A stretch of DNA of 64,000 nucleotides from Aselliscus stoliczkanus (lineage: Eukaryota; Chordata; Mammalia; Chiroptera; Hipposideridae): the NCBI GenBank assembly GCA_033961575.1, contig CM066727.1, positions 248,001-312,000 on the forward strand, given 5' to 3'. This document shows, in pieces, positions 32,575-44,138 of this stretch (positions within the stretch are counted from its first letter, which is position 1; each line of letters starts with the position of its first letter). The position numbers were made by a program, and so were the translations under genes. The notes under the pieces were generated by a model, which was not told where the DNA came from, ran no database searches, and was given only the letters and a program-made list of their open reading frames with translations.

Positions 32575-34440
32575 TTTTTTTTTGATAGAAAAATTCTTTA
32601 ATCAAAACAAAGTTTACATGTTGACACTTACGGCTTAACTAGAATAAATCTGTCCAAATTTTAAATTGTACTAAGGATAGTAAGAGTTTCTTCAAAACAG
32701 TGCATCCTAGGTTCCATTGTAAGACCTCTCAAAAGCAAAGCTCCAATTATTGAAATAATTCAAAGTTTTCATCTAGATGAAAATAAGTATCTGAGGTCAC
32801 AACATACAATGCATGTCACATGCAAACACTGACATATTAAAAGCCTTTTCCCCGTGTTTATGGTTTCAAAACACGAGAAGTGACTTTTAGCTACTAAAAA
32901 CCTACTGACCTAATCAAAAATCTTAGAAATGCTGTTAAGTTCCCCTTAAATTTTCTGTTAACCTTGGTTCACCCTAAGTCCATATACATGAATATACAGA
33001 CCATCTACAAGTACCCCTTTATTTTGTCTACTGCCTCAGGGCACTGTTTACAACTTTTGCAATCTTGTCACATGTGTCATACAGAAATAAAAGCTTCCTT
33101 CTGATAGAGCCATGTTTTCAAATATGTTAGTTTCCTTATATAGTATTTTCCTTAAATTTTATTTACTGTATAAACATCAGATTGTTCTCCAATTAAAAAA
33201 ATACTACTTAGGGACTTCCTTAATGAGTGTGTGACTTCTTAAAATATTCAGAAATGTTTCAGAAATAAACTTTCCTTATTTAGTTCTCAGTTTCAGCTAC
33301 TAGTGCCTGTAAAGGATCTCAGATGGCTGAACCCTAAAGACAGATCATTCCTATATACACCCATTCTGTTCTCTGCAGGCAGGGCATGTGATTTCACTGA
33401 ATTCCCAGCCACAAAATTCAGTTACCTTCAAAAGTTAACATGAGTTTTTGTACCTTGGAGAATTGTCAGTTGGATATCTAGTTGTCATACAAAAAGGCAT
33501 ACAGACCACACATTGCACACAGCAGCAGGATAATGTAGCACAATGGAGACTGTGAGGTTAACTTCAGACAGAAGGAGGGAGTGGGATAGAAGCAACATTT
33601 TATCTGCCGTAAAAATGCACACCTTTTGCAAAACCCACAAACAGTGAAAAGAGTCTGGTGAATCCAAGATTTGTAAAAACTGTGCACAAAACCCACGGTA
33701 TTTGGGAAGACAGGAAAGGTTTATACAAGTAGCAGTTTCAAAAATGTAACTTTTTCCTACTGTCAATTACACATTAACACACACACACTAACTGAAAATA
33801 TGCTACAACCAATGTCTGGAAAAGCAGTTCATTTCCTAAATGGGCTTTCCCTCACATTTACTGTATAATGTAGCTGTTAATACTGCACAAGTACAATTAA
33901 GCAATGTTTAATTACTTTTAAACAAAGATAAAGGGGTTTTCTCCCTCAAAACAAGTTTTAAACATCAAAACCTATGCTTATAAAATTTTTAAACTTTCAG
34001 CAGTCTAAATATTTCAAATGAAAACCATTACAAACTTCTCAAATGTTCTTTATATTCCAGGTATGTCAACCTAGTTATCTAGCGTAGACTCCTTCAGAGA
34101 TATTTGTCTCTCTCTCTTCACTGGATGGCTTTTTCTTACTGCTGGTCTCGTCTTTGCTGTCTTCACCGCTGTGTCCATTATGCTGTGGTTGGTTACTGTC
34201 TTGAGCATCAGGTCCTCCATTTAAAGTCTTTGAACCTGTTTGTTCCTTTCCTAGCTTTTTGCTTGGCCCTTTCTTTCCTTGATCTTTGGTTTTATTTGCT
34301 TCTTCATGCTGTCTTTGTTCAGCAGGAGATCTATTCAGCATTTGTGTGATTACAGAATCTCCTTCACCCACCAGAAACATGTTCTTAAACTTGTTATACA
34401 ACATTGTGGACTTGTCCCTGGTAACCTGACTCACTCCGAG
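32575..34440 (-). pseudogene. PSIP1P: PSIP1 (LEDGF/p75) processed pseudogene, 5'-truncated
   Basis: On the minus strand the insert starts near 34440 inside the PSIP1 coding sequence, runs without introns through the end of the reading frame (about 34075), and continues as about 1.5 kb of 3' UTR. It ends with ATTAAA (32597-32602 complement) about 20 bases before a 9-A tail (32575-32583 as T). An intronless 3' part of an mRNA with poly(A) signal and tail marks L1-mediated retroposition. I cannot define target duplications. PSIP1 encodes a chromatin-tethering transcription coactivator; this copy lacks the PWWP domain and most of the protein and should be non-functional. Confidence 0.85.
34075..34434 (-). 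pseudogene. PSIP1P: Coding remnant of PSIP1 C-terminus
   Basis: The 119-codon frame contains DKSTMLYNKFKNMFLVGEGD, then SVITQMLN and AEQRQHEEANKTKDQGKKGP, and a hydrophilic tail with EQTGSKTLNGG and KKKPSSEERET. I recognise this as the end of the integrase-binding domain of LEDGF/p75 and its acidic/basic C-terminal tail. A 2-base deletion just after SSEERET shifts the frame, so the last residues read ISEGVYAR before a stop; the usual terminal frame is still visible one register over. Only the last part of the integrase-binding domain is present. Residue changes (for example MLNRSP) fit relaxed constraint. Confidence 0.87.
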
Positions 34441-36697
34441 TCTAGCTGCGCTTTACAGATGGGCGAACCAAGGACCAGGCTGCTCATGTGACGTTTCTAG
34501 GGACTCACCGGTGAAATTGGCGGGACCCTGAGTCCCTTGGGACACTTGAGAACCTTCGAAACCACACCCAGATGCCTGAGAACACCGTGCCCTGCACCCT
34601 GTGTTGGTCCTTGGCCGCATGTGCCGTTAGCCGCCTCAGGTTTGGGCGTCCAGCCTCCAGACCAGGTGCCGTGTATCCGCCAGACGTTCGGGAAGCGGCA
34701 GCGTCTGCCCCGCGCGTCGCCCGCAGCCCCCTCGGTTCCCACCCTCGTGGGGCCCGTGCGCTCGTCCAAGGAGCCCACAGGCAAGTCAAGGAGCAGTGTG
34801 CGCCCTGCAGCTTCAGGCCGGAGGGCCCTGGCGGAGGCCGGTCGGCTCGGAGCTCCTGACGGCCCCGCAGAGCGGCCGGCCTCTCGCTGGCCTGTCGGGC
34901 ACAGGCCGTACCTGCCGAGCTGCGGGCCGACGTTAGCCTTTCTGCAGCGTGGATGTGTTCACACACGGACCCACTGAAGGAGGGGGCTTCACGTCAGCGG
35001 CATCCGCCTGCCGGCCCCTGGGGAGGTGGAGGTCGGGCCTGCTGCACCTGCGTGGCCGGCACACCCGGCGCCCAGAATCTTCGCACTTTGGATAGGGGAC
35101 GGTGGATTGTACTGTTTTTGTGAGGCTGCCAAAGTCAGAAGGGAGACTTGATGGGGGCGAAAGTCCACGCCAGGCATCTTTCCTTCCCCTTCTTCCCACT
35201 TCTGGCACATGCACATGTGTGCACGCACATACACAGAAACACGCGGGGCACACACGCACATGCAGCGCACACAGGGCACACTCGCATGCACACATATAAT
35301 TGGAAAACAAAAAATTATTAAAGAACAGAAAAAACGTTGAGTACCAGCTCCCAGAGCTCAGGAAGGCACTGTACCTAGGCTTACCTGTTTATTACAAAGG
35401 CTGCAGCTCGGGGACACCAGACGAAGAGACGCACAGGGCGAGGGGTGACAGACGGGCGTGGAGCCTCCATGCCCTGTCACCACTCTCAGCATCGGTGTGC
35501 GTTCCCCAAGCTGGAAGCTCTCTGAATCCTTTCATATAGGGTTTTTATGGGGGTGTGATCGATTAAATCACTGGCCTTTGGTTATTAATTCAATTTCTAG
35601 CCTCTCTCCCCTCCCTGGAGGCTGGGGTTACCTGGCCACCTGTCTCCCTCGCCCAGGAGTGACCCCATGAGCATAAATTCAGGTGTGGTTGGAGGGGCTT
35701 GTCATGAGTAACAGCAGATGCAGCTTTTACCCCCGTCACTCAGAAAATCCAAAGGTTTCAGGGGCCCTGTGCCTGGACTGGGGTGAGGAGCAAGCCTGTA
35801 TTTCTTATTCTGTCACCGTATTGCATCCCTTTTCCAAGGAGGGGAGGGAACCTCCCGTGTACTGGCCTGGAAATTAGTCAAGATATCAAAAGTGTTCCAA
35901 GATACATCAGCTTGTGTTAGGATTTTGGATAAGGGGGGGGCTAGCATTCGGGGAGAAATTATAGTTATGTCCATGTGACTGTTTAGGCTTTGTGAGTTTT
36001 AAAGCACTTTTTAGCTTTATGTTGCCAAGGTATGAAAATACATATATGTAACCATTTTTTAACTTTTGCTACTGAGTGGTCTTTATATAACAATAGTCAC
36101 ATATCTGTTAAAGATTTCGATTAGTATTTATATTAATACTTTACACTTGTGATTAATAAGTACTATATTGCTTGGCACAGTACAAACTTATAAATCAATT
36201 AATTTTGATTTCTAATGATACTCATAGAAGGGTAAAGAACATCAATGAAAATAATTGATATTACCCCACTTTCTTGTGTTAAAGAGATTAAAAATGAGAA
36301 CAGGGAGTGAAGATGGGAAAGCATTGGAGACGCATTACAACTGTGATTAGGAGCTGTAACTAAGTGTCAGTGTGTGCAGCCCTTACCCTGGAAGTGTGGC
36401 CAAAGCACCTCATTATTCTGGGGTGGTTATGGGCTCTCACAGCAAGAACATGGGAGGAAAAATGGCGCTCACTGGGATGCCATGTTTTGGTTGAAGATTA
36501 AACTGACAGGGTAAGGAGTTTGGTTACTTCTTAGAGCCATACAAACATACTACAGAATTGGTCTAAAAGCCCAGTAATTGTTGCTGTAGGAACTGAAAGC
36601 TCATTTCTTGACATGTGTTTGTTAGAATTTTCTGCCATAAAAATTATTAAACCCAATTTTTGTGCTATAATTTTGTTTCTTTGTTTAAAAAAATTGA
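34441..36697. other. Unique sequence with a GC-rich patch
   Basis: 34560-35060 is GC- and CpG-rich with open frames of 95-153 codons overlapping on both strands (34505-34966 minus, 34537-34977 plus), which fits low stop density. It is weakly suggestive of a small CpG island. 35900-36500 is AT-rich. No exon or RNA gene was recognised. Confidence 0.4.
35195..35300. repeat. CA/CG-rich simple repeat
   Basis: Degenerate CACA/GCACA dinucleotide-like tract (GCACATGCACATGTGTGCAC, CACACACGCACATGCAGCGC). It can alternate purine and pyrimidine over long runs. Confidence 0.75.
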
Positions 36698-37100
36698 GGG
36701 CCAGCCAAGTGGCCCATTGGTTAAGAGCTGGTTTTGGGATGCCAGCGGCCCCGGTTCGGATCCCACATGAGGGCCAGTGACACTGCCCTCTACAGCTAAC
36801 AACAGCTCCCCCTGGAACTGGGCTGTGCGAGCCCCGGTGACGATGTAGGCTGCAGCCCCTGCTGCAGTGGGCTGCCATAGGCTACAGTGAGTGGCCGGCA
36901 GCCAGCGTGAGCTGCCAATAGCCGCGGTGAGCGACCATCCAGAGGCCGGCGACCGATCTGCCTCATCCGGGAAGAGCGCAATGACGATACCAACATGGGC
37001 CAGTGAAGCCACATCCTCCGCAACTAGACTGAAGAACAACAAGACAGCAACTAATCTGTTCCCTTTCCCCGATTCCCCAACGCTGTTCCCCTCCCCCAAT
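36698..37100 (+). mobile_element. Composite SINE, short-SINE-headed type, sense
   Basis: The only sense-oriented long composite in the window, so its structure reads directly. The head is GGGCCAGCCAAGTGG ... GGTTCGGATCCC ... GACACTGCCCTC. The middle begins TACAGCTAACAACAGCTCC and contains GGCTGCAGCCCCTGCTGCAG. The 3' part has GACTGAAGAACAAC and ends in CCCCTCCCCCAATTAAATTG. The usual CCCCAATAAAATCTTT and A-tail are missing, so the 3' end is truncated or decayed. No clear target duplication. Confidence 0.85.
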
Positions 37101-38837
37101 TAAATTGCATACACTTGGGAGATAAGACTACTATCATTCAGGAATGCACGGTTTCTGCTCGTTGGGTATCACAATTAACTTTTACTAGCTGGTAGACTTC
37201 TTGGTAGACTTCTAGCTTGAATTCTTCTTGTAAACCATGCAATGCTCCAGGCTATCTCTAGAATTGATTACAAATAATAAATACTCTGTCCCTGACTCAC
37301 CAGACTGTCATTTATTTATAAATACCTAAAAATATTGTCATTTAGGATATTTCGTGTTATTTCATGTGAATAAATATTTTAAGGTTAACCATCCTCAATT
37401 ATTAGTCAGTCTCTGCACCACTTAATTTTAATGTTCAACAAATATTTTAATTCTTGATGAAAATAGTTGAGAAGTTTGGGTTAAATTATTGTTATGGAAA
37501 ATTCAAATCAACACATGTCAAAAAGTGGAAGTTATAGTTTATATGCCAAGGTTACTGCTGGCTGGACCGCCACGTCCTGAGCGTGCGTGTTACCAGCTGC
37601 CCCTCTCATTGACAGCTTCTGTCTTGTTTGTGCTGCTTATAGGGCTTCATTGTCTGCCAATCACATGCCCACCTTAGAATATTGTCAGATGTACAGATAT
37701 TTCTTAGAGCCAGTCCCCCTCAAGGGCACTTCTGAGGTCTGCCCAGCTTTCACTGCATTGTCAGCTATGAGGTGACAAGAAATGGGGTCCGCACCCCAGC
37801 GTGTCCGTGTGCACCAGTGGCTCAGAGCCTGTGCTTGGCCTTGCTGCCCCACCCGAGAAAGAGGGATGAGGCCAGCGTGATGTCTGTGATGGTCGGGAGA
37901 GTCATCGCTTACGGCGTGTTTAAGTGCCTGCTCGCGGGAGTTACACTAAAGAGCCTGCTTTTTCTCGGAAATCCTTTAACAGTGAAAGAACCCTTTGACT
38001 GAGGCAGGTTGGAACTCTGCAAACCTTTCCTATAGCTTCCTGCCTTCATGAAATACTCTGAATATTGATAAATGTGCCTCTGCGTGCTGCTGCTGAGGAT
38101 TGTTAAAATCAAACACAATTTTAATCGCTAGAAATATTATAGACTATTTTTTACTTCCACTCTGTTCCCTTGGAAACTTCTGTTACAGTGAGACCACTGT
38201 TAAAGGAATTAAAATGTATGTTGACATTTCTCTCACTTGTGTTAGTTTGGTCTTTTGTTTTCATAGTTTTAAAGTAATCTTGTGATAATGTATACATGGG
38301 AAAATAGCACTCATGATTGTTTTCTGAATTTAAAATGCTGGATACAAAAGACAGATATAGTTCCTTGACATTTTGAATATGAAGGGATTTGTTCTATTAC
38401 TTTATCTTACTATAGCAGTCTTTAACCTGTTAACAAACAGAATTTAGTTGAGTAGATTTCAAGATCATAAGTTGGGCTACATCTCATCCCACAAGATGAG
38501 AGATACTCGCAGGACTTACACAGGTGGAAGGCTTTTATGGAAAGGAGGGCGGGACAAGGAGGTCATCGGCAAGGGGAAGATGAAGGCTCATTGGAGGAAA
38601 GTAAGAGTTCAGGTGACGATGGCCTCTTGTTGGCCGAGCTGCAGCATTGCCGTTGGCCGGGCTTGTTTCTGGGCGAGAGGAAACTCTTCCTCTTGGCGGG
38701 AGCAGTAAAGCAGCCGCACTTCTGTTTCGGGTAATTGACGCGGAGTGGGGCTCCCTCTACAAGCCGTTAACTCCAATTGTAGTTGAGAGTTCTTTTATTT
38801 TCACAAAACTGAGGTGCTTCCTCTTCCAAGGCCTTAA
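37101..38837. other. Unique sequence, no gene recognised
   Basis: AT-rich to 37550 and again at 38100-38440. The GC-richer patch 38500-38760 has two overlapping frames (65-102 codons) without a domain. No repeat identified with confidence. Confidence 0.4.
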
Positions 38838-39430
38838 GATTTTTATATTTTATTTATTTATTTTAAAAAGTTTTATTGGGAGGGCCGGCCGAGTGGCACA
38901 GTTGGTTAAGCGCTGGCTTGGGAAGCCAGCAGCCCTGGTTCGGTCCCACATGTGAGGGCCAGTAACACTGCCCTCAAAAAAAAATAAAAAAATAAAAAGT
39001 TTTATTGGGGAATTGGGGGAGGGGAACAGCGTTGGGGAACCCGGGAAGGGGACAGACAGGTTGCTGTCCTTTTGTTCTTCAGTCTAGTTGCGGAGGACGT
39101 TGCTTCACTGGCCCATGTTGGTATCGTCATTGCGCTCTTCCCGGGTGAGGCAGATGGGTCGCCAGCCTCATCAAGAGCTCACAGCAGCTCTTGGCAGCTC
39201 ACGCTGGCTGCCAGCCGCTCACGCTGGCTGCCGGCCACTCACTGTAGCCTATGGCAGCCCACTGCAGCAGGGGCTGCAGCCCACACCATCACCGGGGCTC
39301 GCACAGCCCAGCTCCAGGTGGAGCTGTTGTTAGCTGTAGAGGGCAGTGTCACTGGCCCTCATGTGGGATCCGAACCGGGGCCGCTGGCGTCCCAAGCCAG
39401 CTCTTAACCAACGCGCCACTTGGCCGGCCC
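38838..39430 (-). mobile_element. Composite SINE, short-SINE-headed type, split by a SINE
   Basis: Antisense copy running from its T-rich tail near 38840 to its head CTTGGCCGGCCC at 39430. Its tail segment TTTTATTGGG is duplicated around a nested short SINE. It keeps both tandem CACGCTGGCTGCC modules of the middle domain. Confidence 0.85.
38881..38992 (+). mobile_element. Short SINE nested in composite SINE tail
   Basis: Sense copy in the opposite orientation to its host, with a 17-bp exact target duplication TAAAAAGTTTTATTGGG (38864-38880 and 38993-39009). It landed in the A-rich tail of the host composite. Confidence 0.93.
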
Positions 39431-42400
39431 TATTTTTATTTTTTTTATGGAGCACATGATACAAGATAGTTTAAGGAAATTAATTTCCTGATCTTCAGCT
39501 TGGTATGTACTTTTCCCTGAAATAGATTAATATGAGAAACTGTTTGAGTTATGCTTGTACATCTTTTTTTTCCTCTGTGCTCATACTCACCCTTCCCCTG
39601 CGTTATGAAGGAGAAGTGGGCCTCTTTTATCCGGCCATGAATCTTGGTACGTTGCCCAGGTGTAAAAGGGCTATCAGAGAAAGGGACAGTCCAGGAGATT
39701 TGTCTCACTGTTGGCAAAGGCAATGACTCTAATGAATAGATACAAATTACTTTTGGCTTCCAATTTCTTGCTCTCAACATAATTGAAAGAATGTATAATA
39801 GTTACCAGCTTATTAATGAAAGTGCTGTTTGATGGTAGGTACTCAGTGATTTCTGAAGGACTTCCAAGAATGGAGGGTCATTGTCTAACAAAGTGCTTCC
39901 ACCGTCACACACTGACTAACGGAATCTGTGCTTCTCTGTGCTTGTGGCTGTTAGAGAGTCATTGATGCCAAACTGTTTCCGTCACTAAAAGGTAATCCAT
40001 GAGTACGTTAATGAATTAGGAAAAAAATCTCTATCCATCTCATTAATAGATACATTTCCAAATAAATTTTAATGTTTGTAGTTAGTACTCATTCCTCAAC
40101 ATTTATAATACATTTATATTTCAGGTCAAGTATACACCTCTAAGAGTAGTGATAATTAAGTCAAGTTGAAACGTTTTTATCATTTGGAATCTTTATGTCA
40201 CAGAAATTAAAAACTAGATTTCTGATTGTGGATACATCCATGTACGTATGCATATGTGTGTGTGTGCAGGAAAGAGGAAGTCTGTTAGACCTCAACATGT
40301 ATGACAGTAAGTTATGACTCTGGGGGAAGGTGGAATGGGGTGAGAGTTTAAGGACGAAATGAATAATGTAATATTTTAGACCTTTAAAGACAAACTTGTT
40401 ACATGTTTTTTCAATGGATGATGGTATCAAATTGGTAAAACATTGAGATTCCAGGTGATACATGGAAAAGAGTGAAATACAGAAGTTTTACCTCCAAATG
40501 TTCAATGAAAGTTCTAAGACTTTGTGGCCTTTGCCGCTATCAAACAAATGGAAAAGAATCTTAGATGTCAACTCCAAAATGTGCATGGGGTACACATAAG
40601 TTTCCCAAACCCTTTTAAAAGCACGTAGACAAATGTTTGCCGACCAGAGCCACGTGCATACCTTCCTTTTCAGTCACTGTAGTGTGGTAATGTGGGGGAG
40701 ACACAATACACCACGGCGGGTGGTACTTTGTCCCGGTGGGAAACTTGCATAACGAGCAGCGGAGAGGAAGCTGAAATGTGTCCTGGAAAACATCTTGGTG
40801 TTTGGGGCTGAGCCTGTCACTGCTCTCGTCCGAGCCCCATGTGACGTGGCATGCGGAGGAAAAGCCGGAGCCCTCTGTGAGCTGGCCTGCCCCTCCACAC
40901 CCTCCATCGCCTTTCTCGACGCTCCCTGCCTCTGCACCCGGTTCTCCCTGTTTGGTGAGGGCTGAAGGAACCCAGATGACGGCTGGAACATGGAGGCGTT
41001 GCTGGGAAGGTGATGCTTGGAAAGAGATTCCATCAAACTGGCCCCAAAGTGAGCTCGCATGCCTCCACCCCAGCCCGCACCAGCTTGTCTGGGAGACTCA
41101 TCTGTGCTTTACCCTTTGAGCCGGGTGGAGTGTTGGGGGCCAGCAGCTGCCCACCCTGTCTCTTGTTGGTCTCTTAAATCTGCGTCCAGTTTATAGGAGC
41201 ACTTGCCTTTCAGCATGTTGTCATTGGGCCCAGCCGTGTGTGGGACCACCTCCTCCCATGAGCGCAGGGAGGCCGGCGAGGCCTGTGGCATGGGCGCGTG
41301 TTCCCATTCCCGCATTTGTGATCTCATGCGGGTAGCATGGCATTGGCCAAGGGGAGCGCTCACGCCACGGAGCTCCGCACGTGCCGCACACCAGGCCCCG
41401 CTCCCCCGGTGGAGTTACCAGAGCCCCACTGCGATACGCGTTTTCCTGTGTAGCGTCATAGTCTTCATAGATTCCTGCAAGAATGATGCAGAAGGAGGGG
41501 TTAACGTAGGACTGAGAAGCCGCAACAGTTTTTGCAGCTTTTTCTTCCCACCCCCATCCGTGTGAAGATGGAAAGCAGCCTGACCCACACGTGTGGCCGC
41601 TGAGAGGGATGAGGCCCCCACGTGTGTGCCATCCAGTGGAAGTAAACACACATAAGCGCCGTTGTGAGGACCCGGCCCGCACAGCGTGCTTTGAGGATGG
41701 TCATCCATGGGAGGGGCAAAGGGTCCACGTCACCAGCTTTCTCCAAGTGGATGATTGACAACTTAGGCTTTTGAAAGACTGAATGATTTAGAAAAATCAT
41801 AGGACTCATGTGAAGTTTTAGTAGTCTCCACGATGAAGAGTGGCCCGCGGGAGGGAGGGCCAGCCATCGGGGAGCCTGCGTCTCTGTGATATGCCCGGGC
41901 CGACTGCTGTCCCCACCGGGCGAGCGGAGGCACCGCCGTCCCTGGGCCGGCTTCCAGGCGGAGGCGGAGGGCTGGTGTTGGGCTCTCTTTGTCAGAGCAT
42001 GGCCATAAGCCACAGCTTTCTTTTCAGTTTTCTCTGCTTTGTCTTGTTATTAAAGTAGCCATGGGACCTGAATATTGTTTTAGATAAACAGGCAGATGCT
42101 CTAATCTCAGGGGCTCACAATTCTCCTTTGTCCCCACCTGACACCCAGTCCCTTGAGTTGATTCTTGCTCTGAAAAGCCTGTTGTGTGTTTCCTGTACGT
42201 CGGCTCGCACGACGACAGCCCATCTGCAGGCCGTCAGCCGTGTGTGCGCATCTGAGAGAAGGGTGACCGGGTCTGCTGCTGTCCCTCAGGTGGGACAGGC
42301 TCACTCCTGCCTCCACCATCTCTGGGGACGGTTCAGGTTTCGCTCACACTCAAGTCTTCGGCTGTCTGTTTTCTCGCTGCTGAGCTTTGAGAGCTCTCAG

Positions 42401-43219
42401 ATGTTCCGGGCGTGTGAAGCCTCGTCAGATAATGTCTTCTCCTGGCCTGGGGTTTGTCCTTTTCTGCTCACGGTCCCTTCTGCAGAAACAGACTTCCAGC
42501 TGCAGACGTCTATCTTGAATGAGACAGTGCTCATTCTTTTTTCAGTGACATGGTGTTATGTGTTTTAGACGTTCCCCAGAGTGGGAAATGTCACGCTGTT
42601 CAGTGATACTCAGTGTGACCCTCGGAGGTGTTCTGCTGTATGCAGAAGTGAAGGGGACCCAGGCTGGCGAGGTGGCCCGTGGAAAATGGTCACTGATGTT
42701 GCTCTGAATGCATGTGGTCCTGACAAGTGTGTAACGGATCACAGACTCCCGGGCTGGAGACAGGCTCCTGGTCCCGGCACTGTGTTTTCTGCTGTCCCGT
42801 AACCACAGGGACGGAGGAGGGTGAAGGAGGAAAGGACTTTCGCAGGTCGGCTGTTCCGTGGGGTCTGACGGGAGCAGGAGGGGCAGGTGGAATGATGGCG
42901 AGGCGCGGAGGGACGAGAGCCGCAGGAGGGCCTTGTCCCTGTCCCAGCGCTCGTCGCCTTGGCCTGCCTGCGTGTGCTGACAGAGTCCCCCCGTCACTGG
43001 CTGACGGGAGGTGTGGACGCCTGGGCGAGGCGAGTTGCTGGCTTAGACGAGATACTGACCCTGCGCCAGTGAAGCTCGCGTGTCCTTCCTGTGCCGCCGA
43101 CTTCTCTCGGCCGGTGCTGACGAGTCCGCATCCCACCCCCTTTTCCCCACATGTGCTCCCCACTGTCTCGCCTTCCTGGGATGCGTACTTTTGAACCCTT
43201 TGTTGTTGCTGTTGGTATT
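39431..43219. other. Unique sequence (3.8 kb), no gene recognised
   Basis: AT-rich to about 40650, then GC-rich to 43180. The longest frames (41501-42013 minus, 170 codons; 42690-43163 minus and 42727-43194 plus, about 156 codons each) overlap on opposite strands and have no recognisable domain. A 20-base segment at 42546-42565 is identical to part of the 37-bp L1 repeat at 24057. I see no splice-bounded exon. Confidence 0.4.
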
Positions 43220-44010
43220 GGATTTATAATTGCATTATTTACTGTGAGGTTCAACATTCTTACATAATTTTATTAGGTATCAGTACTTACGTATTAGGTA
43301 TTATTTCATAAATCAACTTTTCATTTTTAAAGTTGTGCTATTGTATTTCTTTTCTTATCGAAGGATTGCTAATTGGTTGTTAACTGATACCCTTGGATTT
43401 TCTAAGTAGATAAATTGTCACTAAGCTTTCATTTTATTTTTCCCTTTCTAATGTTTATATTCCTAATATTGTTATTTCATTGCATGGTATTATGTTACGT
43501 ACTAAAATAATCATGTCCTTGGGCCGGCCGAGGGGCGCGGTGGCTGGGCGCTGGCTTAGGAGGCCAGCGGCCCCGGTTCGGGTCCCGCATGGGAGGGCCG
43601 GTGACACTGCCCTCACAAAAAACACACACACAGTAAAATAATCATGTTCTCTTATTTTTGACTCTAATTAAGATGATTGTTTGCCACAGTTAAGGTAAAT
43701 AACCTTTTACAAGTGAAACAAATTTACCTTTAATCTTAGTTTAGAAATTATTAAAAAAATCAGGAATGGTGTTGAAATTTATGAAGTGCTTGTTCAGCAC
43801 CCTCATGAATAGGTTTCTCCCCCTTCTTTATACCTTTCGAATGAAATAATACATGTTCTAATATTGAACCATTTTTGAGTTCAGAATTATGATGTATTGT
43901 TTTAATACACTGTTAGATTCAATTTGCTAATATTTTATTGAGAATTTTGCATTTTCATTGATGTGGTAGAGTAGGGTTTTAAGTTTAACACACTGCATGC
44001 CCGTTTTCCA
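43220..44010 (-). mobile_element. Ancient L1 (L1M-type) ORF2, antisense, with SINE insertion
   Basis: Diverged antisense RT-region text: TTTTCTAAGTAGATAAATTG, TCAGGAATGGTGTTGAAATT, TATTGAACCATTTTTGAG, TTCAATTTGCTAATATTTTA and TTGAGAATTTTGCATTTTC, in the expected order. Too decayed for any open frame. Confidence 0.65.
43519..43633 (+). mobile_element. Short SINE, CpG-rich subtype
   Basis: Sense copy with target duplication TAAAATAATCATGTCC / TAAAATAATCATGTTC (43503-43518 and 43634-43649). It reads GAGGGGCGCGGTGG where most copies have GAGTGGCGCGGTGG, and GGTTCGGGTCCCGCATG at the B-box. The tail is ACAAAAAACACACACACA. Confidence 0.9.
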
Positions 44011-44020
44011 TCAGTCTTTT

Positions 44021-44125
44021 TGTTTTTTTCTTGAGGGCGGCGTCACTGGCCCTCACATGTGGCACCCGAACCGGGGCCGCCGGCCTCCCAAGCCCGCGCG
44101 TACCCACCGCGCCCCTCGGCCGGCC
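44021..44125 (-). mobile_element. Short SINE, CpG-rich subtype
   Basis: Antisense copy with exact target duplication CCATCAGTCTTTT (44008-44020 and 44126-44138). It shares the GAGGGGCGCGGTGG head and GGTTCGGGT box with the copy at 43519, which suggests a common source. Confidence 0.9.
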
Positions 44126-44138
44126 CCATCAGTCTTTT

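Noticed and set aside
34505..34977. CpG-rich region as a first exon of a gene
   Set aside because: Frames overlap on both strands without a domain, and no downstream exons or splice sites could be linked. Only a weak CpG-island impression remains.
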